Below are positions 8,060-16,299 of a stretch of 64,000 nucleotides of DNA, piece by piece; positions within the stretch are counted from its first letter, which is position 1; each line of letters begins with the position of its first letter. Below the pieces are notes generated by a model that saw nothing but the letters and a program-made list of their open reading frames with translations, was not told the DNA's origin and did no database searches. Made by a program: the position numbers and the translations under genes. Source of the stretch: Anaerolineales bacterium (lineage in GTDB: Bacteria > Chloroflexota > Anaerolineae > Aggregatilineales > UBA2796). The stretch lies in NCBI GenBank assembly GCA_015075625.1, contig JABTTZ010000002.1:806001-870000 (forward strand), given 5' to 3'.

Positions 8060-9034
8060 TCAAAAGCCGAAATAGCCATTCAAGAGAGAAGGCAGTTCCT
8101 TTTTGGGAATAAACTTCATAACTCCCATCCGTGACCGGATGGGAGTTATAGGAAGCCTCAATGCCTCAAAAATCGCCCCAACTCGTTTGGCAAAGGCGCT
8201 TGAATATTGGATATAGCGCTGTTCACCAACAAAGATATGCCATGGTCCACCACCCCCAAATAGGTTTGATTGATCCGTTGTAAGCATTAGCTGTAAGCCA
8301 TTGGCAAAGGTCAAGCCAACCGTCCAATCGGGGTAATTATCGCAGCATATCTGCAACGGTGTGAATTGCTGCACAGGGAGCAGATTGGTCACCCCGCCGG
8401 CTAATGCCTGAACCAACGCCGGGTCAATGACGGGTGGGGGCTGTGCCGCCTTTGTTGGCGGAAGCCGCTCCCCCTTCCCTATCGTGGTGCGGTCTGTAAT
8501 CGACACAATGGGTGTATCCGTATCTGCCTCTGTAATCACTATCGTATAATCGTACCAGTTGCCAAGCCCTTGCCATGTATAGCGAAGGATTACCTTCGTG
8601 ATCGGCTGGTTGACCGCTGATGGCACGTCAACTAGCGGGATGTCCTCCTCGGCAAAGGTATAAAAGGCATGGCGCGTAAAAGCGTAAGCCGGGTTTGCCT
8701 TCATCACTTCGCTAAACAGTGTCCTTGATTCCCACCGAACAGCCGATTCCAGCAGTTCACATGTTTTGCTCGGAACGTCTACGTTCTCACGATTCTCCCG
8801 TCGTAGAAGGTAATCTTCACAGGCGCGTGCCTCGGCAAGCTGATCATTCGTGATGGGTCGTACAGGAAAGGGGAGTCCTTCGTTGGTTGGTTTTACTGTA
8901 GGTGTTCTAGTAGGCGTTGGGCTTGCTGCCCCCTGCGCCTGCACCACTTCCCTATCCCCCACATTGGCAATCATCGCCACGAAAAGAATACCTACCACTA
9001 AAACACCGACACCTATTCGTCTAAAGTAATTCAT
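8060..9034 (-). CDS. Hypothetical secreted protein with Thr/Pro linker
   Basis: 324 aa, not recognised. The N-terminus is a signal peptide or signal anchor: MNYFRRIG followed by the hydrophobic run VGVLVVGILFVAMIA. A short SPTPTRTPTVKPT linker follows, then a soluble domain with four cysteines (two in one CC pair). An upstream ATG at 9061 is in frame, but 9034 is preferred because GAAAGAGAA precedes it and the signal peptide then starts normally. The gene is monocistronic, convergent to nothing obvious, and divergent from the lipoprotein gene at 9240. A perfect 14-bp inverted repeat lies in its 3' part. Confidence 0.7.
   Translation of the reverse strand: MNYFRRIGVGVLVVGILFVAMIANVGDREVVQAQGAASPTPTRTPTVKPTNEGLPFPVRPITNDQLAEARACEDYLLRRENRENVDVPSKTCELLESAVRWESRTLFSEVMKANPAYAFTRHAFYTFAEEDIPLVDVPSAVNQPITKVILRYTWQGLGNWYDYTIVITEADTDTPIVSITDRTTIGKGERLPPTKAAQPPPVIDPALVQALAGGVTNLLPVQQFTPLQICCDNYPDWTVGLTFANGLQLMLTTDQSNLFGGGGPWHIFVGEQRYIQYSSAFAKRVGAIFEALRLPITPIRSRMGVMKFIPKKELPSLLNGYFGF
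8118..8149. repeat. Perfect 14-bp inverted repeat inside a coding region
   Basis: ATAACTCCCATCCG (8118-8131) and CGGATGGGAGTTAT (8136-8149) with loop TGAC. It lies about 60-90 bp before the stop codon of the secreted-protein gene and is not followed by a T run on either strand, so it is not a standard terminator. Confidence 0.8.
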
Positions 9035-9239
9035 GGATTCTCTTTCAATCATCCGGTTCATATGTCACACAATCACTTTACAAAATCACTGTTTAAGCCA
9101 GTGTAACAATCTAAGAGAACGTGTGTAAAAATGGCGAAGGTGCTGATCCCCCCACGCTCACCCGCCGTTCATGCCCCCCACCCGTGTTGTGGTGGTACAA
9201 TGCGAAGGCTTGTCTAAGAAAGTGAGCCTGTAAACCCGC

Positions 9240-9980
9240 GTGAGTATCCGAAGCCGATTCCGTCTGTCTATTTTCCGCCCTGCGGCGCTGCTGATCGCTC
9301 TCGCCTTCCTGATCACTGCCTGTCAGGGCTTTCCCCAAGTCCAAATTCTGGTTGTGATCACGGCGACGCCTGACCCCAACGTGATCGTGATCACGAAAAC
9401 GCCCGTCCCCACCGATGTGGCGGTGGTGATCACAGCAACGCCGGAAGGGGGAGCGCCAACCGCGCCGCCCATCGCCAGCGAAGCCCCTCCCCAACCCACG
9501 CTCAGCATTTTTCCGACGGAAACACGGGCAGAGATTCGCATTGCCCAACAGGACTTTCAGAACGGCTTTATGTTCTGGATTTCGGCTGCGCAGCCGCCGG
9601 TGATCTGGGTGCTGATGATCTCGCCAGACAGCCCCAACCGCAACACGGGACAGTGGCGCTCTTACCCCGATACCTTTGCAGAAGGGCAGCCCGAAGTTGA
9701 TCCAGCGCTTGTCCCACCGGCGGACACGCTCTACCAACCGCGACGCGGCTTTGGCAAGCTCTGGCGGGAAACACCCGGTCTGCGTGAGGCGCTTGGGTGG
9801 GCAACTACTCCCGAATTTGACCTGACGACGGGCTATGTCTATCGTCCGGGTGGTTTCTTAGACGATCAAGGGCGGTACAATATCGGACCGGGCAAGCATT
9901 TTCTGACAACCTTAGATCGGAAAACGTTTGTCATGTATGAATCGGCGGATGGCTTTGGAACATGGGAGCGTTTGAACTGA
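9240..9980 (+). CDS. Putative lipoprotein, hypothetical
   Basis: 246 aa. It begins with GTG (9240). A signal peptide with lipobox LITAC puts the lipidated cysteine near residue 28. A valine/threonine/proline-rich stretch with repeated VVITATP and VIVITKTP motifs (about 35-85) is followed by a globular C-terminal domain of about 150 residues rich in Trp and Tyr, which I do not recognise. An extended -10-like TGGTACAAT sits about 40 bp upstream. One base separates it from the Wzz-like gene, so the pair is an operon and may act together in cell-surface polysaccharide assembly. Confidence 0.75.
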   Translation: MSIRSRFRLSIFRPAALLIALAFLITACQGFPQVQILVVITATPDPNVIVITKTPVPTDVAVVITATPEGGAPTAPPIASEAPPQPTLSIFPTETRAEIRIAQQDFQNGFMFWISAAQPPVIWVLMISPDSPNRNTGQWRSYPDTFAEGQPEVDPALVPPADTLYQPRRGFGKLWRETPGLREALGWATTPEFDLTTGYVYRPGGFLDDQGRYNIGPGKHFLTTLDRKTFVMYESADGFGTWERLN

Positions 9981-9981
9981 G

Positions 9982-10662
9982 ATGACCCTGAACGAGTATG
10001 TGCGTATCCTTGTGCGGCGCGGCTGGATTATCCTTTTGGCGGGGCTGCTTACCGCCGGCGCAGCCTATGCCTTCAGCCGAATGCAGACGCCGCTCTACCG
10101 TGCCACGCAAAAGCTCTTGATCGCCCCCGCACGGAACGATTTTGGTTTGGCGCAGACCTTGAAACAACTCATGTCCAGTTGGGGCGAGCGGCTTAGCGCT
10201 GATGCACGGGCGGCAGAGGTGATCGAGGCACTGGACACCCGAACAACAGGCGACGATACCTCCTTGGACATGACCCCCGGCGCGTTAGCAAGCCGCGTCA
10301 CCGTCTCCCCCGATTTGAACACGCTCATCCTCGCTATTGATGTCGAATTAGAGGATGGCATTGTTGCCAGCCGTGTGGCGAACACCTATGGAAAGCTCTT
10401 TGTGGCATGGCGCAACCAACAAAACGCCCCGCTCCGTCTTGAAGATCGGATTGATGCTGAACTTCTGGATTACCCAAATTACAGTTTGTTCCGCCCCAAT
10501 ACGACGGTCAATGTGGCGGCGGGTGGACTTCTGGGCATGATCGTGGGAGGGGCGATTGCCTTCGTCCTCGAAGTGTTGGGGGCAAACATCATCCGGCGGC
10601 GAGAGGATGTTGAACGCGGCGTGGAACTGCGCATCTTGGCAACGCTCCCCGACGGGGGGTAG
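9982..10662 (+). CDS. Wzz/YveK-type polysaccharide chain-length determinant protein
   Basis: 226 aa. The start MTLNEYVRILVRRGWIILLAG, with a first transmembrane helix at about 15-32, a periplasmic or extracellular part containing YRATQKLLI, and a second helix at about 180-202 followed by a short cytoplasmic tail with RRREDVERG, is the Wzz membrane-adaptor layout. No fused tyrosine kinase (BY-kinase) domain is present and none is encoded nearby. A probable role is control of polysaccharide length or export. It is the second gene of a two-gene operon with the lipoprotein. Confidence 0.8.
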   Translation: MTLNEYVRILVRRGWIILLAGLLTAGAAYAFSRMQTPLYRATQKLLIAPARNDFGLAQTLKQLMSSWGERLSADARAAEVIEALDTRTTGDDTSLDMTPGALASRVTVSPDLNTLILAIDVELEDGIVASRVANTYGKLFVAWRNQQNAPLRLEDRIDAELLDYPNYSLFRPNTTVNVAAGGLLGMIVGGAIAFVLEVLGANIIRRREDVERGVELRILATLPDGG

Positions 10663-10701
10663 AGGACGAGAGGATTTTAGAAAATTCTCTTGATAAAAGG
10701 C

Positions 10702-10858
10702 GGATTTACGCAGTTGAACGTGTTTACCCCGTATTGATCGAAAGAGGTAGATTGAGGGGGAAGCCCCCTCAAGACTTCTTTTCCCCCTTCTCCCTCAGGG
10801 AGAGCGGGTACACGCCGAAGGCGGGTCGCAGGGGGATGACGGAAAATGCGTAACTCCT
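10702..10858. mobile_element. MITE-like element, copy 1
   Basis: 157 bp, non-coding. Its ends are GGATTTACGC and GCGTAACTCC (inverted), flanked by the perfect 7-bp direct repeat AAAAGGC (10695-10701 and 10859-10865). The interior matches the copies at 32517, 51729 and 58130 (TGTTTACCCCGTATTGATCG) and contains the hairpin TTGAGGGGGAAGCCCCCTCAA. No transposase is in the window. Confidence 0.75.
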
Positions 10859-10935
10859 AAAAGGCAGATGGGCGGATGCGCTGCGGCGCGTCCCTACAAG
10901 CGATCACGATGAACGATCACTAAGGGGCTTTTTCG

Positions 10936-11982
10936 ATGGCTGTCGTAAACATCACGATTATCGGCACAGGGCGAATCGGCGCGTCGCTTGGCTTGGCGCT
11001 CCAAGCCTACAGCAAGCGAGGGGATGCCAAACACCAGTTTGTTGTCACAGGTTATGATCGCAAGGTGGCTCGCCTTCGCGCCGCCGCCAAACTTGGCGCA
11101 GTAGAGGCGGAAGTCCCAGAGATTACGAACGCCGTCAGCCGCGCCGATCTCGTTTTCCTTGCCATGCCTTACGGGGAAGCAAAGGAACTCTACGAACTGA
11201 TGGGGGCGGCGCTGAAGCCCGGCGCAGTGGTTGTTGATACTGCCCCTCTCAAACTTCCTCCCCAAGCGTGGGCAGACCGTCACTTCCCCCGTGACCCAGA
11301 GGATGGCAGCGCCGCGGCCTACCTTGTGGGCGTCCTTCCGGTGATCAACCCCGATTACCTTGGTGACCCAGACGATTCACCGGAAGGGGCGCGGGCGGAT
11401 CTGTTCACCGGCGGACTGATGATCCTCTCCCCCGCCGCCAACTGCCCCCCAGAAGCCGTCCAACTCGTCAGCGATCTGACCGAACTACTCGGCATCCGTA
11501 TCCATTTTGTCGATCCCCACGAACACGATGGGATCATCGCTGGTACAGAGGGCTTGCCCGCCCTGCTCCAAGTTGCTTATTTCCAGAGTCTTTCACGAGC
11601 AAACGGGTGGGCAGACGCCGGATGGATCAGCAACCCCGCCTTTTTCCTCGCCACCTACAAGCTCTTGGACAGCGATCCCGAAACGCTTGCCGCCGAATTG
11701 CACGACAATCGGGCGAATTTGCTGCGGCGGATTGATGCCCTCAGTGCGGCTCTCCATGCTCTGCGCGATACACTCACCCACGAGAATTCCGACGCCCTAG
11801 CCGACCTGATCGATGAATCGGCACGGAAATATCGGGTGTGGGCAAACCAGCGCGAACGGAACAAATGGGAGACCGACATTGAGCCAGAAGCTACCGAACA
11901 AGGGGCGAAATCGCGCTTTTCGATGCTTGGGTTTGGCTCACTCTTACCAAGCATTGGCGGACGTAAAAAGGGAAAGAAATAA
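10936..11982 (+). CDS. tyrA: Prephenate/arogenate dehydrogenase family protein
   Basis: 348 aa. NAD(P)-dependent oxidative decarboxylation of prephenate or arogenate in tyrosine synthesis. The N-terminal Rossmann motif is GTGRIGASLG (residues 10-19). A helical dehydrogenase domain contains HEHDGIIAGTEGLPALLQ, which corresponds to the conserved EHD...T..LPH region of TyrA proteins. There is an unusual insertion around DPEDGSAAAY and a basic tail, GRKKGKK. AAGGGG lies 9 bases before the ATG. It stands alone between MITE copy 1 and a small-gene region, with no other aromatic-pathway gene nearby. A related NADP-binding oxidoreductase of other specificity cannot be ruled out. Confidence 0.75.
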   Translation: MAVVNITIIGTGRIGASLGLALQAYSKRGDAKHQFVVTGYDRKVARLRAAAKLGAVEAEVPEITNAVSRADLVFLAMPYGEAKELYELMGAALKPGAVVVDTAPLKLPPQAWADRHFPRDPEDGSAAAYLVGVLPVINPDYLGDPDDSPEGARADLFTGGLMILSPAANCPPEAVQLVSDLTELLGIRIHFVDPHEHDGIIAGTEGLPALLQVAYFQSLSRANGWADAGWISNPAFFLATYKLLDSDPETLAAELHDNRANLLRRIDALSAALHALRDTLTHENSDALADLIDESARKYRVWANQRERNKWETDIEPEATEQGAKSRFSMLGFGSLLPSIGGRKKGKK

Positions 11983-12095
11983 CAGCGTCCGCCCGCTTGT
12001 TGCGCTGTGATCAACCTGACCAGAACCTCCACCCCAATTCGCCCCAACGTTGGTACGATTGGGCAAGATGCACGAAGGATAAAGGGTTAAATTGT

Positions 12096-12111
12096 GCAAC
12101 ATGCATGTTGC
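12096..12111. promoter_or_regulatory. Perfect 16-bp palindrome, possible operator
   Basis: GCAACATGCATGTTGC is fully self-complementary. It lies 31 bp before the small ORF at 12142 in an otherwise gene-free stretch. It has the size expected for a dimeric repressor site, but no matching regulator is known here. Confidence 0.4.
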
Positions 12112-12141
12112 TCCCCACGCACACCCCCCATAGACTTAGTG

Positions 12142-12309
12142 ATGATTGTGCTTTTGGACACAAACCTCACCAAGCGAAGTGCTGTGATTATGATGGTTGG
12201 GTTGCTCTCGATTATTAGCGTTCTCGTGGTACTTACCAGCCTCGTACTTATTATTAAGTACGAGAAGCAAGGGTGGTGTAGTGCTGCGTTGCCCGCGAAT
12301 GGTCTCTGA
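12142..12309 (+). CDS. Possible small single-pass membrane protein
   Basis: 55 aa, unrecognised. A charged N-terminus (LDTNLTKR) precedes one strongly hydrophobic helix of about 25 residues (VIMMVGLLSIISVLVVL and onward), then KYEKQG and a short tail. No clear ribosome-binding site precedes 12142; ATGs at 12190 and 12193 are alternatives. The region sits between a 16-bp palindrome and a strong terminator, so something is transcribed. The product may equally be a small RNA, because a 10-bp hairpin lies inside the frame. Confidence 0.3.
   Translation: MIVLLDTNLTKRSAVIMMVGLLSIISVLVVLTSLVLIIKYEKQGWCSAALPANGL
12241..12264 (+). repeat. Perfect 10-bp hairpin within the small transcription unit
   Basis: CTCGTACTTA and TAAGTACGAG with loop TTAT. 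It overlaps the end of the predicted membrane helix of the small ORF. It supports an RNA-level role for the 12096-12366 unit, though it could be a second operator. Confidence 0.6.
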
Positions 12310-12337
12310 GAGCCAAAAGCGACGTAACCGGAAACTC

Positions 12338-12366
12338 AAAAGCCGCCCTACACAGGCGGCTTTTTT
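12338..12366 (+). terminator. Strong rho-independent terminator
   Basis: AAAAGCCGCC (12338-12347), a 7-base loop, then GGCGGCTTTT and T to 12366. It ends the unit that begins after tyrA and lies 43 bp before the next start codon. Confidence 0.9.
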
Positions 12367-12408
12367 GTTGAATCGTCCAATTTTAGTGTGACCGCAGGAG
12401 AGCGAATC

Positions 12409-12630
12409 ATGCCCGACAAAACGCCCACCCAAACGAAACTCGCCAAGATGGAGCGTGACAACAGCCCATGGACGGAACTCTATCAAGCCGAGGAGCAGCC
12501 CGCCCAACCCACCAACCCTGACATGCAAAGCGCCGCCCCTGCTGGCAGCAGCACGAACGCGCCGCGCCCTTCCGCCAATCAAGCGGATAAGGATGCACAG
12601 GACGCCCTCACCAAAGCGTTTAATTGGTAA
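12409..12630 (+). CDS. Small hypothetical protein
   Basis: 73 aa, highly polar, without Cys. It starts MPDKTPTQTKLAKMERDN and has a disordered Ala/Pro/Gln-rich middle. The start at 12409 is chosen over the in-frame ORF start at 12388 because GCAGGAGAG precedes it by 7 to 8 bases. No domain is recognised. A terminator whose left arm is inside the last codons closes the gene, which supports a real monocistronic unit. Confidence 0.6.
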   Translation: MPDKTPTQTKLAKMERDNSPWTELYQAEEQPAQPTNPDMQSAAPAGSSTNAPRPSANQADKDAQDALTKAFNW

Positions 12631-12648
12631 TGGGGGCGTCCTTTTTTT
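12600..12648 (+). terminator. Terminator overlapping the 3' end of the small gene
   Basis: GGACGCCC (12600-12607, within the coding sequence) pairs with GGGCGTCC (12634-12641), followed by seven T. The stop codon lies in the loop, so translation to the stop would interfere with hairpin formation. Confidence 0.75.
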
Positions 12649-12782
12649 ATCCCATCGCGGTGGGTTAGGCATGTACTCTCAGGAAGCACAGCCGCCAGAG
12701 TTGGGGCGTCTCTAGGGACGCCCCAGGATGACCCAGACAAGACAGAACACATATACCAAAGAGATTAGGAATTTTCAGCCCT

Positions 12783-13727
12783 ATGGCACTTGCACACGGT
12801 CCTTACGTTTGGTTTGACGGGAAATTTGTCCGGTGGGAAGATGCGACGGTTCATGTCGGCGTACATGCTCTCCACTATGGCTCTAGCGTGTTTGAGGGGA
12901 TTCGCGCTTACGACACGAAACAAGGCACAGCAATCTTTCGCCTTGCCCCGCATGTTCAGCGGATGGTGAATAGCTGCAAAATCGTCCGCATTGCCGTTCC
13001 CTACACTGCCGATGAGCTTTCGCAGGCGATTCAAGAGGTGGTCGCCCTTAATGGGCAGCCCGCCTGTTACATCCGCCCGCTCATCTTTCGGGGGATGGGC
13101 AGTTTTGACCTTGATGGGCGTCCCAACCCCACACAGGTGGTGATTCTTTCCTTCGCGTGGGGTCCGTACCTCGGTGCGGGGGCGATTGAGAACGGCATTG
13201 AGGCGATGGTCAGTTCGTGGCGGCGGCTCAGCCCCTCGGATGGCGCTCCGATGGGAAAAATCGGCGGGCAGTATGTGAACAACAGCTTTGCCCGTATGGA
13301 GGCAAAGGATAACGGCTATGGCGAGGCGTTGGAGCTTGACCTGAACGGCAACATGAGCGAGGGATCGGGCGAAAACCTCTTTGTTGTCTTGGATGGTGTC
13401 ATCTACACCCCGCCCATCGGCACATCCATCCTCGCTGGCGTCACGCGCTCCAGCGTGATCCAACTCGCCCGCGATCTCGGTTATGAGGTGCGCGAGACGG
13501 TTATGAGCCGCGATGTCCTTTACATTGCCGATGAGATGTTCGTCACTGGCACGGCGGCAGAGATCACCCCCATCCGTTCCCTAGACAAAGTGCCGATTGG
13601 GTCGGGGACGCGAGGGGCGATCACAAAGGCGCTTCAAGAGGAATTTTTCGGCATTGTTAGCGGCAATATGGTGGATCGGCACGGGTGGCTGACACCCGTC
13701 ACACTGGGCGAACCTGCCAAAGGATAA
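12783..13727 (+). CDS. ilvE: Branched-chain amino acid aminotransferase
   Basis: 314 aa. PLP-dependent transfer of the amino group between glutamate and the 2-keto acids of Val, Leu and Ile, the last step of each pathway. Fold-type IV features are HYGSSVFEGIRAY, the PLP lysine K159 in MGKIGGQ, LDLNGNMSEGSGENLF, and GTAAEITPIRS. The C-terminal GWLTPV matches the E. coli IlvE type. It is first in a same-strand run, ilvE-ilvB-ilvN-ilvC-leuA-cimA, with gaps of 57-185 bp that leave room for internal promoters. No T-box or leader-peptide attenuator was seen upstream, only a GGGGCGTC/GACGCCCC hairpin at 12698-12719. Confidence 0.95.
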   Translation: MALAHGPYVWFDGKFVRWEDATVHVGVHALHYGSSVFEGIRAYDTKQGTAIFRLAPHVQRMVNSCKIVRIAVPYTADELSQAIQEVVALNGQPACYIRPLIFRGMGSFDLDGRPNPTQVVILSFAWGPYLGAGAIENGIEAMVSSWRRLSPSDGAPMGKIGGQYVNNSFARMEAKDNGYGEALELDLNGNMSEGSGENLFVVLDGVIYTPPIGTSILAGVTRSSVIQLARDLGYEVRETVMSRDVLYIADEMFVTGTAAEITPIRSLDKVPIGSGTRGAITKALQEEFFGIVSGNMVDRHGWLTPVTLGEPAKG

Positions 13728-13799
13728 GCAGTGGTGGGAGTGCGGATACCCTAAACGGTGTCCCTACAGACATAATCACGATTTACAAAGGGAGTCTTC

Positions 13800-15518
13800 A
13801 TGAAACTCACGGGCGCGGAAATCATCTGGGAATGTTTGCTGAAGGAAGGCGTCGAATTCGTTTGGGGCTATCCGGGGGGGGCAATTCTGCCCACCTATGA
13901 TGCCCTCAGCAAGTATGACAAGCGGCTAAAACACGTTTTGGTGCGCCACGAACAAGGCGCTACACACATGGCGGATGGCTACGCACGGGCGACAGGTAAG
14001 GTTGGCGTGGCAATGGCGACCAGCGGTCCGGGCGCAACGAATATGGTGACGGGGATCGCCACCGCCATGATGGACTCCTCGCCCATTGTGTGCATCACCG
14101 GGCAAGTCCCCTCGCCCGTAATCGGCACGGACGCTTTCCAAGAAACGGACGTGACGGGCGTCACCTTGCCGATCACCAAGCATAATTTCCTCGTCACCGA
14201 TATTCGGGACTTGGTAAAGACGATGCGCAAGGCGTTTTTCATCGCCCGCACGGGGCGTCCAGGTCCGGTGTTGGTCGATATTGCCAAAGATGTCCAAAAT
14301 GCCAGCATCGAATTTGAGTACCCAACGGGCGTGATCAAGCTGCCCGGCTATACACCGCCGAAAGCCGCCACCGCGCACGATTTGGAACGCGCCGCCGCAT
14401 TGATCAAAACGGCGAAAAAACCGCTTATCCTTGCCGGACACGGGGTGAACATGTCTGGTGCAGAGCGGGCGCTGCTCTCGCTGGCAGAGATCGCCCAAAT
14501 TCCAGTGGCGCTGACGCTCTTGGGCAAGGGCGCTGTCCCAGAAAGCCACCCGCTCTGTTTGGGAATGATGGGGATGCACGGCGCCGCGTCGGTGAATCAG
14601 GCAATTCAATCGGCAGATTTACTGATCGCCTGCGGGATGCGCTTTGATGACCGTGTGACGGGCAACCTGAAAACCTATTCCCCGAACTCGCAAAAGATTC
14701 ACATCGACATTGACGCTTCCGAACTGAACAAGGCGGTCAAGGTTGATGTGGGCATTGCCGGCGACCTGCGCACTGTCCTTGAGCAGCTTTCGCCGCACGT
14801 CCCAACGCTGGAACACCGTGCCTGGTTAGCGGAAATTCGGGATTGGCAAGAGGATGGCGATCAGCGTGACATTGTCAATCAGGTACTGCCAAGCGACAAA
14901 CTCTATGCGGCACAAGCAATCCGCGACCTGTGGACAGCTACACGCGGCGATGCCATTGTCGTCACCGATGTGGGGCAGCATCAAATGTGGGAGGCACAGT
15001 ATTACCTTCATGACCGCCCGCGCACCCTGATCACCTCTGGCGGGTTGGGGACGATGGGCTTTGGCTTGCCCGCCGCCATTGGCGCAAAGATGGGCTGCCC
15101 AGATGAGACAGTGTGGGCGGTGGTGGGCGATGGCGGCTTCCAAATGACGCTGACCGAGCTTGGCACGGCGGCGCAAGAAAATGTTGATGTGAACATCGCC
15201 ATCATCAACAACAGCTATTTGGGCATGGTGCGCCAATGGCAAGAATTCTTCTATGAGGAACGCTACAACGCAACACCGCTGCGCAACCCAGATTTCTGCA
15301 TGTTGGCTGCCGCCTATGGGATTCCCGCCTTCCGTGTGACCAACCGCGAGGAAATTCCCGATGCGGTGGCAAAGGCACAGAGCATCAAGGGTCCGACCCT
15401 TGTGGAGTTCCGCGTTGAATCCGCCGATATTGTTTACCCGATGGTGCCTGCCGGAGCCGATTTGCATGCGATGATCCGCCGCCCGATGAACCTACCGGAC
15501 TGGTCAGAGAATCACTAG
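13800..15518 (+). CDS. ilvB: Acetolactate synthase large subunit
   Basis: 572 aa. ThDP- and FAD-dependent condensation of two pyruvates to acetolactate (Val/Leu), or of pyruvate and 2-oxobutanoate (Ile). The N-terminal domain has WGYPGGAILP and the catalytic glutamate in RHEQGATHMADGYARATG; FQETDV follows. The C-terminal ThDP motif is GDGGFQMTLTELGTAAQ to INNSYLGMVRQWQ. The SD AAAGGGAG stands 6 bases before the ATG. The length is normal. It is followed by the regulatory subunit gene ilvN. Confidence 0.96.
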   Translation: MKLTGAEIIWECLLKEGVEFVWGYPGGAILPTYDALSKYDKRLKHVLVRHEQGATHMADGYARATGKVGVAMATSGPGATNMVTGIATAMMDSSPIVCITGQVPSPVIGTDAFQETDVTGVTLPITKHNFLVTDIRDLVKTMRKAFFIARTGRPGPVLVDIAKDVQNASIEFEYPTGVIKLPGYTPPKAATAHDLERAAALIKTAKKPLILAGHGVNMSGAERALLSLAEIAQIPVALTLLGKGAVPESHPLCLGMMGMHGAASVNQAIQSADLLIACGMRFDDRVTGNLKTYSPNSQKIHIDIDASELNKAVKVDVGIAGDLRTVLEQLSPHVPTLEHRAWLAEIRDWQEDGDQRDIVNQVLPSDKLYAAQAIRDLWTATRGDAIVVTDVGQHQMWEAQYYLHDRPRTLITSGGLGTMGFGLPAAIGAKMGCPDETVWAVVGDGGFQMTLTELGTAAQENVDVNIAIINNSYLGMVRQWQEFFYEERYNATPLRNPDFCMLAAAYGIPAFRVTNREEIPDAVAKAQSIKGPTLVEFRVESADIVYPMVPAGADLHAMIRRPMNLPDWSENH

Positions 15519-15592
15519 AACATACGACGGGCACGCACCATGCGCCCCAACCACAGCCTAATTTTGACATCCAAAGGGAAGGATACCCCTGC

Positions 15593-16114
15593 ATGAAACA
15601 TACCTTAGTTGCCCTTGTGGAAAACGAACCGGGCGTCTTAAATCGCGTCGTCAGTTTGTTCCGGCGGCGCAACTTCAATATTGACAGCCTGACCGTCGGG
15701 CGGACGGAAGACCCGAACATCTCGCGCATGACCATTGTCCTGGATAGCAATGTGACCCGTGCGTACCAAGTGGAAAAGAACCTCTACAAGCTGGTGAACG
15801 TGATCAAGGTGCTGGATGTGACCGAAAAACCCTTCATCAGCCGCGATCTGGCGCTAGTGAAAGTTTCCGCTGGGGGAGGCGCAGAGGGCGTCGCCGCACA
15901 GTTCGGCGCACGGGTGCTGGATACTACCGACGGCATGACCATGTACGAACTCTCTGCCGAAGAATCCCATGTTGAGGCATTTGTGGACGCCCTACGCCCC
16001 TTTGGGATTGTGGAAGTAGTGCGGACGGGCGTTGTGGCGATGGGGCAAGGGAACGTTGTCACACGGGTAGACCCCGAAACAGAAGATGCCCTTCTGGACA
16101 CGGTGGAAGGGTAG
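15593..16114 (+). CDS. ilvN: Acetolactate synthase small regulatory subunit
   Basis: 173 aa. It activates IlvB and confers valine feedback. The N-terminal ACT domain (VALVENEPGVLNRVVSLFRR, about residues 5-78) has the FNIDSLTVG motif, and a C-terminal ACT-like half carries DTTDGMTMYELSA. GGGAAGGAT is the ribosome-binding site. Length and position after ilvB are typical of the long IlvH/IlvN type. Confidence 0.95.
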   Translation: MKHTLVALVENEPGVLNRVVSLFRRRNFNIDSLTVGRTEDPNISRMTIVLDSNVTRAYQVEKNLYKLVNVIKVLDVTEKPFISRDLALVKVSAGGGAEGVAAQFGARVLDTTDGMTMYELSAEESHVEAFVDALRPFGIVEVVRTGVVAMGQGNVVTRVDPETEDALLDTVEG

Positions 16115-16299
16115 TGGTTCGTCAAAACCCTACCCGCTGCTCTAATTCTTTCCTCGTTTATAGGGAGGGGAGAGGGGCTTTGAAAAAAATCCTTCGAGGG
16201 GTTAAAACCCTACCCCGCTACAATAACCCTGTGTATTTTGCGCGGGCGGCGCTTTGATCCGCCCTTTACCGGCTTTTCTAAGGAGTCAACAACCCTATC

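Noticed and set aside
12649-12782. T-box riboswitch or leader peptide before ilvE
   Set aside because: No GGGTGG-type T-box sequence and no short frame rich in Leu, Val or Ile codons; only a GC-rich hairpin without T run.
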